NCBI GenBank assembly: GCA_963170055.1
Contig: CAUJGJ010000444.1
Span: 2,111,001 to 2,175,000 of the forward strand
Length of the DNA stretch: 64,000 bases
Reading direction: 5' to 3'
Source: Halisarca cf. caerulea
Lineage: Eukaryota; Porifera; Demospongiae; Chondrillida; Halisarcidae
Shown here: one piece after another, positions 1 through 10,480 of the stretch
Layout of the letters: every line of letters begins with the position of its first letter
How positions within the stretch are numbered: position 1 is the first letter of the stretch
Translations under genes and position numbers: made by a program
The notes under the pieces: generated by a model
The model's database searches: none
Seen by the model: the letters and a program-made list of their open reading frames with translations, nothing else
Told to the model about the DNA's origin: nothing

Positions 1-122
1 TGTCTTCTTATCTACGTATAGTTGAGATATTATTTGTACATAGAGGATGGCAAAACTTGGGCAACAGCATATTCACGTACATGCATGTACAGCACTTTAG
101 TTATTCCATCTGCTTTCTGTAG

Positions 123-3100
123 TGTGTCAGACTCAGTGGATGTGGCTGAGTGGTCTACTAGAGCTCGAGTTTCTGAAGTGGAGAAGGACAAACTTTTGGA
201 AATGGTTTCTTTGCTCCAGCAAAGGTACTCCAATGTGTACCAGTGCTGTACTGAAAGAGGGTTGTGCTCAGACATGTATGTATTTGCAGTGTACATACTA
301 ATCTAACTCATACTGATACAAATCTACCTCTGCATGTATGTATATACATGCAGGGGTGGATCCCAAGCAGATATTATTATTGGGTACTACTACTTATTAT
401 AATGAAACATGCATACATTTTCACTTACAACTTAGCTGTTGGCCTTCCTTGACAATCTGTCACATATTTGGTCATTTTAAGTAAGATTTAACTGGCTAGA
501 ATGAACTGAATGATCTTTTTTGCACCATGACTGCCATTCTCTTTCGTTATTGCTCAATGACTGAAAACTTCTAGAGTATTCAAAAGTTTTAGTCTATGGC
601 AGTCAGTTGTACTTTATCTTTCTTGTGTTGTGTGAACTTGCTTTACTTATGTTTATGTACATATGTACATATTATGTTCATAAACATACATGTACACAGT
701 AGATGAAATTAACTTATCTCATTCACTTTGGAGATGTAAATGTTGGCTTACTGCATATATTCCTGCAGTCTGTAGGGGGAGAGGGTTTTACTGTATAAAC
801 ATGCGTAAACTAAGATATCATACCCTCTCCCCCATCTGATCTACCTTGGTCCACCACAGACAAGAACATAAGTGCAGCAGTGTGGCTAGTACTTTGTGCT
901 CTTGGTTAGTTGGTCTTCCATTCGTAGATTGGATAGACTGTTGAGTGTTGTTCCTGTTTTTTTTTACTCAAAATAGTTATGTTTTGTGTTGTACATGTGT
1001 TATTTGAATAGTGCAACGTATCTAGGCATTACACCTATCCTATTTGTAACTACATAGTACATACATATGTGTAAGGCATGTACATACGTATGTATGCTAA
1101 GTAATGGCTATTGGTGAATTGGGCTTTGCTTGTAACATGGTTTTTCTAATGGGCGATAGATGATGAAAGTAAGAGTATTTATGGTATTTTGTAGTGTGTA
1201 CTGTATCACGCTATTTTCTGTTTCTATTCATGTTTACATGGTTACCTAGTTCGCATTTTTACAACTGAAAACTAATTGGACATACCAGAGATGGTGTGTG
1301 TTAACAGAACTGAGAGTAATTACAATCATGTTTTACTTTCCTTGGATCTCTCCGTATAGATGTTTTGTTTTGAGATCTATTCTCCTGTCTCTTGTACTGT
1401 ACTGTTAACTTTATAAAAAAGGTTAAAGTGAGTATTTTCAATATCTTCTGTTCGTCTTCTCAATCTTAATACAGTAGCTGACATAATGTGTATCAATGGG
1501 GTCCAATGTTGCATGCCATCTACAAGTAACTTGATAGTGTGCTCCACTACTTTAAATGTGGCATACTCACATGTTACAGTGCATGAAGTGAGTTGAGTTT
1601 TATCGCAAATAAATGCATGTACCATTGTATGCATAGTATAGTGAGAATAGGATGGAGTGGAGGGAAGTGTTCCAGCAGAGTGTACTGCAAAGACAAAGTG
1701 TTGTTAGTATAATTGCACTTCACAGCTAAAACTCAGTGAACAAATACTGTCCCTATTGTGAATGGTTTTACTGACCATACTATACCATAGTGAGTCATTT
1801 TTATACGTACTTTATTAGTATAGCTGTGATACAAACTTTTCACACTGGTGCATGAATTGTGGTACATATGTACTTCTGGGTCTGTTTATAACTATGCACA
1901 TCATGACATGTATTGGATACTGTACATACTTTCTAAGCCTAACTCTCTATAATCTGAATATCTCCTTAAACTGGATTCAGTTCAAAGTTCCGTTTATTAC
2001 ATTTGCTTTGTGTACATATGGCTGAAAGAGATCACTAATCTGCTCACCCTGTGAATGGACTGGTTTAGACATGTTTCACTTCATAGTTTGTGCATATGAT
2101 TTGTTTGTGTTCAGATTGGATGAGGCTGTTTCTAGACTTTCAGAACTCTCTGTAGCAAGACCAAAAGTATCTGGAAATACTAAAATGTCTGGTCTTAAGA
2201 TGGATGGTGATGCAGAATTGGTGGAAAGGTGAGTACTTCGTGGCCTGCTACCATGCTAAGATTAACAATTGCTGAGCTCTTAATGAGTATCTATTTCTAT
2301 TGGTACTGAATGAAGCTAATTATTAATGTTCTTTGTTTTGAATTGAATGGTAGGAAAATGTTCTGATATTCCTGAAGTCCTTGGAAGAATTTAATCATAG
2401 GAAAGCTGCTATTTTACAGTGTGCATTTCTGAATGTTTTGCCTTAAATGCTAGTTACAGTAAAACCTCTCTAATCTACCCCCCTGTAATCAGCCAAACCC
2501 ACTAATCCGCCAACCCTACTAATCCGCCCTAGTCTCCAAAAAAGAATTATATGCCTGTACTGTGTTCAAACCTTGTTAATCCGCCAACCTCACTAATCCA
2601 CCGCAAGATTGGTATTCCCAATTGTGGTGGATTAGAGAGGTTTCACTGTACTCACCTACAGTAGGTGTAGGCCTGGGGTCATAGGAATGTACAGGTACCC
2701 TCAATGTACCCCGATGTACATGGGATTGTGCTTACCTACGTAGCTGTGCTTTGAAAGTATATTGAAAATGTTTGTGTTTTGTGTTTATATACTCTGCTAC
2801 CAGGGTATCCATGAAATTGTACTCCATAAACAGCGCTTAAGTGAGAGGCTGCTTGGTCTCTTAGAACAGCTACGTACTGTATATTGCAGATGTTACTATT
2901 TCAAGTAGTCTATTTTAGTAGAGGATCCATTGTCATCCTGATTATGCTGCTTTCTTCATTTTGTGTCTTATGTGCCCAGCGTAATCAGACAGTATTGACA
3001 AAGGACGCCTGGCATTATCTGACAATATTGACAAAGGATGCTTAGTGTAATCGACAGTATTGACAAAGGATGCTTAGTGTAATCAGACAATGTTGATCGA

Positions 3101-3554
3101 CAAAGGATACTTGTGTAAAACCATTTCGAATGGTAAAATGATTTAGGATTAACACAGGACAATGCAAAAAGGTTTTATCAAGGAAACATCCTCCAAACCA
3201 TCCCTAACCCTTTGCTTGCCTAGCCTGTGCCTGTTAGTAATTTACTCTTGTTCCAAGTATTCTTGGAGGATGCTTTTTGCACAGTCCTGTGTCAATCTGA
3301 CAATCTGACATCCTTTTACCATTTTTAAATATTTTTTAATCTAATTTAATTTAGTAATTTATAACTTATTTTGGAGCAACTTCCTTTTTAGGCTTCATAT
3401 TCAAATGGATGAAAATCAAGCTCTTAAGGAAACTTTATCTCAGTACCAGTCATCCAAAGCACAAGATATAAAATTGTTAACTGAATTGTTTAAGCAATCA
3501 AGACTTCAGTTTTCTCAAACCATTAAAGAACTTAAATCTAAGTTAGTTGAATAG
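123..3554 (+). CDS. 3' end of a coiled-coil protein gene (partial, last three exons)
   Basis: Three exons join in one frame: 123-224, 2115-2228 and 3392-3554 (stop TAG at 3552-3554). Each boundary has an AG acceptor and GT donor: ctgtag before 123, aaag/gtactc after 224, gttcag before 2115, gaaag/gtgagt after 2228, and a T-rich tttttag before 3392. Phases agree throughout. The joined piece (about 125 residues) is rich in E, K, Q, L and S with heptad-like spacing, for example KDKLLEMVSLLQQRLDEAVS and KLLTELFKQSRLQFSQTIKE, so a C-terminal coiled coil is likely. The 5' part lies outside the window. No named family is recognised; a centrosomal or ciliary coiled-coil protein is possible but unsupported. 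The first acceptor could instead lie at about 130. Confidence 0.72.
2457..2648. mobile_element. Tigger/pogo-like MITE with TA target duplication
   Basis: The ends cagtaaaacctctctaatc and gattagagaggtttcactg form terminal inverted repeats of about 20 bp, with TA on both sides (2455-2456 and 2649-2650). It lies in the second intron of the coiled-coil gene. The interior repeats the taatccgcc motif several times. There is no coding capacity. Confidence 0.75.
2975..3120. repeat. Minisatellite, about four units of 35-38 bp
   Basis: The unit, approximately aatcagacagtattgacaaa followed by ggatgcttagtgt, recurs about four times with small differences. It is intronic in the coiled-coil gene. Confidence 0.75.
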
Positions 3555-3685
3555 CCTTGTTTTTATATTTGTTTATAGCATTTATTGCATACAAATGCAC
3601 GAATCTGTGCACGTGTATCTCCATCTGTGGTCATTTGATCCATACAAGTGAGATCCTGGGCTGGGAAGGGGGATACAGTGGCAGG

Positions 3686-4408
3686 CCTGTACCCCTGTAG
3701 CTTACTGAGGATAGAATGTTAAAGTACTCTGCCCCTATACTAGGTTTTTGGACAGAATTTTTGCTGTTCCTAGCTGATCTGAAACAATAATGTCCTCCTA
3801 AACCACAATTAACCTTGATGTGCATGACTTGATTATATTGATTTGCAGTTAAGTCTATATATTTTGATAACCATTCATTTAGCCAACACCAATTTTCGAA
3901 GTGAATATAAAGCTACAGTATATATATATATACGTACATATAGGCCTATTCATTATTTATACTTCAGAATCTATAGATTTCGAATAAGTGTTTTATGATA
4001 TACTTATGGACAGGCTGTAAAGTTATGAAATTCAATTAACGAACAACTGATAATTTAATTATATTCAGTACAACTATATATACTTATATCGTACTATTAC
4101 TATTATTACAGCTAAATATAATAATATAAATGTAAACTCTTAGACTAACAGTTGCTCTCAAACTTGATGTGCATGTTCAGCTAGTTATCCTTGCCACTGG
4201 TCAGTTCAGGTAGCTTGACACTCAGTAGAGCATAGCATCTGCTACATCCTGCATGTTGAGGACAAGAGTATACAACAGGCATGGCGTTAGAACAACCATA
4301 AAATTATAATATATAGTATAGATTAAGTGTATCAAAGAAGTAATTTGAGTTAAATATTTGTATGGAGACTGTCACCTATGTATGCATTCAAATTACTTAA
4401 TTAGTTTC

Positions 4409-4439
<31 letters not shown>

Positions 4440-4682
4440 AGATATTTGAAAAATAGAAGCACAAGATAACACTGATCCATCTGAGCTTTAAGTAGGCATT
4501 GTTTTACAACCTATAACTATAGTTTATCATTTAATTGAAAACATGTACAATTGTTATAGAGGGGCCAGTACCCTGTAGCTTACTGAGGATGGAATGTTCA
4601 GGTACTCTGCCCCTGTACATGTAAGCTAGGTTTGGACAGAATTTTTGCTGTTCCTAGCTGTTCTGAAACAATCAATAATGTA
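3686..4682. repeat. Dispersed direct repeat pair of about 110 bp
   Basis: The stretch at about 3689-3796 recurs at about 4567-4682. Both begin around gtagcttactgaggat and run through gacagaatttttgctgttcc to tgaaacaat. The second copy has small insertions. Between them the DNA is AT-rich with (TA)n at 4414-4439 and no coding exon that I can support. Confidence 0.7.
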
Positions 4683-4757
4683 CTGTTCTTGTTCAATAAT
4701 TATAATTATTCGCATGCACTTAGACTTCTGGAAGTGTACACTAATCATTATCAACAT

Positions 4758-5499
4758 ATTATAGGTAATAGATAGAAATGTACTAACCACGAAAATCTGA
4801 GACGAAACATCGCTGTTTTGCCAATGTGCTATAAGGCCTTTTCTGGGAATTCCACCCTTCATCAGTAGCACTGGGCAGAGCAGTAACGGATGTTCCTTGG
4901 AAACCTCCCATCACGGGATTGGTCAAGGAAAATCCGAAACCGCTAGATGGTATTAAACAGACACCCTCACCAAATGCCCAGATTAACGCCAAGTACCGGT
5001 TTGTTAGCAGGTCCAAAGTATCAGCAAAGGGTGTAGTTGTGCTTTGACCATATTATAAAAAGCACCATCACGGTGGCAAAAAAATTCTCACAGTAAGAAG
5101 AGAGGACTTCAACGCGTAAAGACGCGACTATTCTAAAATTCTGTTCTTAACTTCTGAAAAAGCTTTCCTTGACCAATCCTGTGATGGGAGGTTTCCAAGG
5201 AACATCCGTTACTGCTCTGCCCAGTGCTACTGATGAAGGGTGGAATTCCCAGAAAAGGCCTTATAGCACATTGGCAAAACAGCGATGTTTCGTCTCAGAT
5301 TTTCGTGGTTAGTACATTTCTATCTACCCTAGTTTTAGTTGGAGCTTTTTCAGAAGTTAAGAACAGAATTTTAGAATAGTCGCGTCTACGCGTTGAAGTC
5401 CTCTCTTCTTACTGTGAGAATTTTTTTTGCCACCGTGATGGTGCTTTTTATAGTATGGTCAAAGCACAACTACACCCTTTGCTGATATTATAGGTAATA
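4758..5499. mobile_element. Foldback element, probably Penelope-like, with 13-bp target duplication and hammerhead-like core
   Basis: The element (4771-5486) is flanked on both sides by attataggtaata (4758-4770 and 5487-5499). Inside there are two interleaved inverted repeats in the order a-b-a'-b': 4771-4931 pairs with about 5164-5324, and 5020-5164 pairs with about 5343-5486. Each a arm carries ctgatga, a short GGG/CCC stem and gaaa (5230-5256 on plus, mirrored near 4838-4865 on minus), which resembles a hammerhead ribozyme core. Variable 12-13 bp target duplications, inverted terminal units and hammerhead motifs are known traits of Penelope-like retroelements, so a non-autonomous remnant is the best reading. 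No reverse transcriptase is encoded. Confidence 0.6.
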
Positions 5500-6708
5500 T
5501 TGCATGGTTTGAACATTCTTGTTTTAACCCCGGCCCCATATAACAGTATATAACGTTACATATGGCCAGATTCGATTAGCTCAGAATTGATAGACATATA
5601 TTATGTATAAAAGAATTTGATGAATTTAAAGGAGAATGTGCTATAACTATATACTTACTATACTTACTATATAGTCCCTTTACGTAACTGCTGTCGGATC
5701 TTGTAAGCATGCTGGTACTTGTTCAAATGTACTTGGTTCACTTTAGAGCATTTCTTTCAAGAGATATAGGTTTGCCACATTTTGTACCGGCAGCTGTATT
5801 ATTTATAGTAGTTATTATTTTTTTCTACTGGTAAGTAGAAAGTTTTCAACTCGACTAGATTTCATTTACTTGCAATTTAAGGCATATTTATACCTACACA
5901 GGCTACTGTGTATGATGTGTATGCAAATAGTGATTGGCATTTGAGTTGAAATGTGGTCTATTTAATTTATATATTGGTTAGAACCTGAAAGTTTTTACCA
6001 AAAATAAATGATCAGGGCCAACAGAACACCCCATGTCATAAAGAAAGTAATCAATGTTATCTATGGGAATATTATGTATGCATGCATGGGCAATGTTATT
6101 GACAAAGTCCTGTCCTAAACTATGCTAAAAACAGATTTCATATAATGGATGACTGAGGTGAGCTCCCGCATGATAATAGAACAATGAACCTGGCCTCCAA
6201 TAAAAGGAAAGTATGTCTACATTACTTATTTCTTTGCCTAAGAAGGCTCTGAGCCCTCTCTGAGCCACAAACCACTGTGACAATGAGTGCTCTTTATTAC
6301 CAATCATTTTTTGCTCAGCCTACATATTCTCGGAGAAGCATTCGTTAATAGACATGTACGTCAAAAATGTCATAATTATTTAGAGCACTAGCCATGCACT
6401 TGTATTCATCTGCGCATTTGCAAGTAATCTGCATTGTTTCCCCACAGAAATGAATCTGATATGGGACTGATTTGAAGCACATTTTACTAGAAAAGCAATC
6501 AGTGCATGTGCAACTTTGACTTGCCTCCCCTCTGTGACGGAATTAGTAAATTTTGCTAATTTAAAGCTGTTCAGTAAAATTATACATTCAGTGTGAAACC
6601 CCTCTATTCTGGACCCTCCGAGATCAAACCAATGCATCCTGATTGACAAGATTCATGTCCTTAATTCAAAGGTCCATATTCAATCAGTACAACTATTTCT
6701 TCACAAGC
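5500..6708. other. AT-rich intergenic DNA without a supported gene
   Basis: Only short open frames without splice signals or recognisable domains occur here. A half-site like the Tigger-type inverted repeat (gtgaaacccctctattctgg, 6592-6611) suggests a broken MITE. I see nothing else. Confidence 0.5.
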
Positions 6709-7201
6709 ATGCACAGTAATGTTGTGCGATTAAATCGATTATTAGATTGATCGATCTGTGACAAGTTGTAGTCGTCGCAATCGATTGCCATGAGAAATCG
6801 ACAATTGCTTGAACAAATTTTAAAAATAGCATAGGTCATGAATAAAAATATAGAACAACTGACGCTGAGCATGTGCAGTTAGATAGTGCTGAGATTGAGT
6901 GTAGAAAATGGCTAAAGAACCTGAGGACCTGCTAGCAATAGCTAATTTAAAGCCTATCAAGAACAACACTAGTGACATTATCACTGCTAAGAGAACACTT
7001 CTAGACACTGAAAATGCATCCATCTTCTTCAACATATCTTAATTTGATACTGTGTTTTTAGGCTTTTAGCTAATATCTTTTTAGTTTGATCACCTACAGC
7101 TTTTAGGCTGATTAATCGAAGCATTGTGATTACTTTCAATGTTGATTAGTAGTAATCAGCAATGCTGATTTTTTCATTAATCGCACAACACTAATGCACA
7201 G
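6709..7201. mobile_element. hAT-type MITE with 8-bp target duplication
   Basis: The element 6717-7193 ends in taatgttgtgcgattaa and ttaatcgcacaacacta, a 17-bp inverted repeat with one mismatch. It is flanked by atgcacag on both sides (6709-6716 and 7194-7201). Eight-bp target duplications and this terminal sequence fit hAT transposons. A short plus-strand open frame from about 6908 (starting MAKEPEDLLA) looks like a leftover coding piece. No transposase catalytic domain is present. Confidence 0.8.
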
Positions 7202-7210
7202 ATACCTGGT

Positions 7211-7972
7211 CTGGCAAAGAAACATGGCCATTATGACATCATGTAATTCTTTGGACAGCTGTATCGTTATTACTCACAAGAAATGATGCTTTATTTGCTA
7301 CAGTAAAAAGGGGTGGAGACAAGAAGTCACAATTAAATAAGGGCATACAAACATATTCTACATACGTAGGCAAAGCTTCAAAGAAAATCACCTTCTCCTT
7401 TTTAAAATTTTATGGACCGAGGTGTTGTATAATTTGATTATTTCCGCATGCCTTCAGACCACTACTTGCTACCTTCAACTTGCAAGTGATCATTTCAAGG
7501 TGTACCATATTTCCAGGTAGGATTGGATGTTTTGGAAATATTTGCTTCAGGTGGACAGAAATTTTCACAATTTGAGTATTAAATTTTGTTGATTGCATGG
7601 TCGCTGTTAAAAAGTCACCATTTTGATAATTGTAACAGTACAATTCCTACAACTGAAGTTGTATATATTCTTTGTGCATACCAAAAAGACTTCTGATGTA
7701 ACCTGCATGGCTGTTCTTGTACTGCAAATGGAGATAACTGTACTTGCTCTAGTCTAAGAAAAATGCTGATAATCGATCACGATATACTGAGTATTCGATA
7801 TATTGACTATTTACAATTATTGTAATTATCATATTGTTGGTTTTGGATTGATATTAATATTGACTACTAATATTGTCCAGGGCTACATCAATTTGTGTGA
7901 GTAATAACGACATACAGCTGTCCAAAGAATTACTGCATGATGTCACAATGGCCATGCTTCTTTACTAGACTA
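7211..7972. repeat. Inverted repeat (foldback), arms of about 70 bp
   Basis: The left arm (about 7211-7283, containing ctttggacagctgtat) is matched in reverse by the right arm (about 7893-7972, containing atacagctgtccaaag). About 610 bp of AT-rich, non-coding DNA lies between. It is probably another non-autonomous transposon, just downstream of the last exon of copy A. I did not find a clear target duplication. Confidence 0.6.
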
Positions 7973-9516
7973 ATTGCAAGGCTTACTACACTGCTACACT
8001 CTTATATATAGGTAACAGTCTAATTAGACAAACTCACATGTTCTTCTTGTTCCTTCTTCCAGTGGTTTTTGGTTCTGCATGTTTCCAGCTCAGCATTGAG
8101 GAGTGCAGTGGTCTCATCCATCGATTTAGTAGTGTGGTGTGGGTTGGCCTTCCTCAGTCTAGCCAAACGGCAACCTAACATGATGACAAAATACCAAATG
8201 ACATGGTTATTGTGAAAGGCAATGAAAATGGCACCAATTGTACTGTTAGTAAGATTATAGTGTGTACATAGTAGTAGCAGTTTCAATATATTATATTATA
8301 TATTGAACAGGTAGTACACTGTGATGAGTTACAAGTATTCATAGTTTCTAGTGATACATTGTATGTTGTGTTAGTAGGCCTCTGATGGTACCACTAACAG
8401 ATAAGGTATCATGGGATGTAGCCTCTGTAATGAAAAGTCCAAAACCAAATTATTAATATCATCTATCATCATTTATTAATCAATTAATAAACCATATGAC
8501 TATAAATGTTAACATACCCAATACCCTAATCTTTCTCATCCAAAGATAATTCTGGCTCACCTACGATGATTCCAATCGCAATCAAAATCAGCAAGACCAC
8601 TACAACAGGAACAACTACAGCAAATGACTGTAGGGAGGCAAAATGGAGAAGAATCAAGGATGCATGTCACATTAGGAATGAATGGTCATACAAAATTATA
8701 AACACCAAATAACCAACAACCTAGTTAATGGAGTGAAAGAATAATCTTACCACCAAAACTTTTTCTTCGAATTTGTCTGTAGGAGGAGGAAAGAGAGAAA
8801 CATGCTAATTATGTACATATAATAACACTGGAAAAGTATCACACATGTGTAAGAAATCTTATTGCATGGCATAATGAATAAAGATGACAGATGGGATTAG
8901 AATGGAAACTACTCCTAAAATGTAAACAAACTTAAAAATACCACCAGTAATACCATAACACTGTGCATTTCAACTGGTCATACTGTCCACATGGTTTGCA
9001 CCAAAGTAGTACGTAATGATTCTCACCTGGACATGGCAGGTAGGTCTCCTGGTAATCCGAACTATTGGTTTGGTCGAATACAACCTCCAGACAACGTCCC
9101 AGTAGGTGGCAGTAGACTGGAGTGGGCTGGCTCTTCAAGTAGGCCAGACTCAGCACACAGTCTCTGGTGTGGATGACCAGATGCTGGTACTCCTCTCCTT
9201 TAAACCAGTCCTTCAGCAGCACTGTTGGAAAGAGGGTGTCATAAGCCTCACAGAACCCAGCAGAGGGATATGGGTCTGTGGAACTGGACAGGACAAAGGC
9301 AACAGGGGAAAATTTTAAGGTAACATTAAAATTTTAAAGAGCTCACTTTATTTCAATTATTTAAAAATTTAATAACAATCATTGTTAAAATGCTGCTGAC
9401 CTTCAGTAAGTAGAATTTTAATACTGTATTACATTGTATTCTATTATGATTTATAATTTGATTTCCTGTAGGTCTGACATGAAGTACGTATACGTAGCAG
9501 TAGTCAAAGTTAATGG

Positions 9517-10080
9517 ACATACATGAGGCAACATTTGGGCAACATTTCATATATATGGAACATGTTGCTGGTTAAATATAGCTAGCAAGTTTTTGCTACA
9601 ACATTGATCATACACTATGCAACATTTTGTGGCAACCAAGTGGGGTGGACACCCTGGGACAGTTGATAATGCATAGAATGGCTCTAAAAAATGTTTGCTG
9701 CTTTTATTGTTGATGAGAAAACAGCGTAGGGAATGGAGAAATTGAAGGTTATGGGTTAGGGTTTGAAGTTCAGTGGCTATTATTCTCTTATCTCTGTTGT
9801 GATATTCTTCACGTTTGATATCATAGAGAAAAGGATATCTCTCAAAGGAAGAAATCAAATGCTTTATAAGTTCTGCTGTCCAGTTTGTAGCCATTTTTCA
9901 GAGATCATGTGGTCACGATCCCCTAGGTAACTTTGATGTGGGCAACATGTTGCCAGAGAATTCCTGGGCAACATGTTGTCCAGTGCTGGCAACAAGCAAC
10001 ATTTCAACATACACTAGGCAACATTGCATTGGCAACATGTTGCCAATGCAATGTTGCCTGAAATCTTGCCTCATGTATGT
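9517..10080 (-). mobile_element. MITE-like element encoding a MADF-type domain, in intron of copy A
   Basis: The 15-bp termini acatacatgaggcaa (9517-9531) and ttgcctcatgtatgt (10066-10080) are exact inverted repeats, and subterminal ggcaacatgttgcc palindromes are abundant. A minus-strand open frame, 9894-9547, starts MATNWTAELIKHLISSFERY and continues with FLYDIKREEYHNRDKR. Its W, YPFLYD and Y.nRdkR pattern fits a MADF (Myb/SANT-like) DNA-binding domain, as carried by the second protein of PIF/Harbinger transposons. No DDE transposase is present, so the element is non-autonomous. The expected 3-bp Harbinger target duplication is not clear. Confidence 0.62.
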
Positions 10081-10256
10081 TACTAGCCCATTTATAATAA
10101 GTACTTAAAAGGAACATTTGATACAGTATGATTGGCACTTTTGCAGCTCACACAGACTTTAAAGACAAACAGAAATTGCATGCAATACGTAACTTAAAAT
10201 CGAGGAATGGGCACGGACACCAAAATATAATTCTAGGATAGCAGTATACATACCTA

Positions 10257-10480
10257 CAGTCGAACCTCACTATAATGAACCCTGGATACAACTAACTCCC
10301 TGATATACGTAACAAACATAGACGAAGAAATCAAATGCTCTATAAGTTCTGCTGTCCAGTTTGTAGCCATTTTTGTGTACACCTATTTACTCTATGTAAA
10401 TGAACCTTGATATAGCAAACACCCTGATATAGTGAACCTATTCAGTGGTCCCAAGGGGATCGTTTTACTGAGGTTGACTG
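10257..10480. mobile_element. Tigger-like MITE carrying a 51-bp patch of the neighbouring MADF frame
   Basis: The ends cagtcgaacctcactata and actgaggttgactg are flanked by TA (10255-10256 and 10481-10482). It is related to the MITE at 27766-27894. In place of a few bases there, this copy holds 51 bp (10324-10374) that match 9848-9898, the start of the MADF open frame, with one difference. Confidence 0.7.

Noticed and set aside
2975..3120. CRISPR-like array
   Set aside because: The units are contiguous and diverged, with no unique spacers, and lie in a eukaryotic intron.
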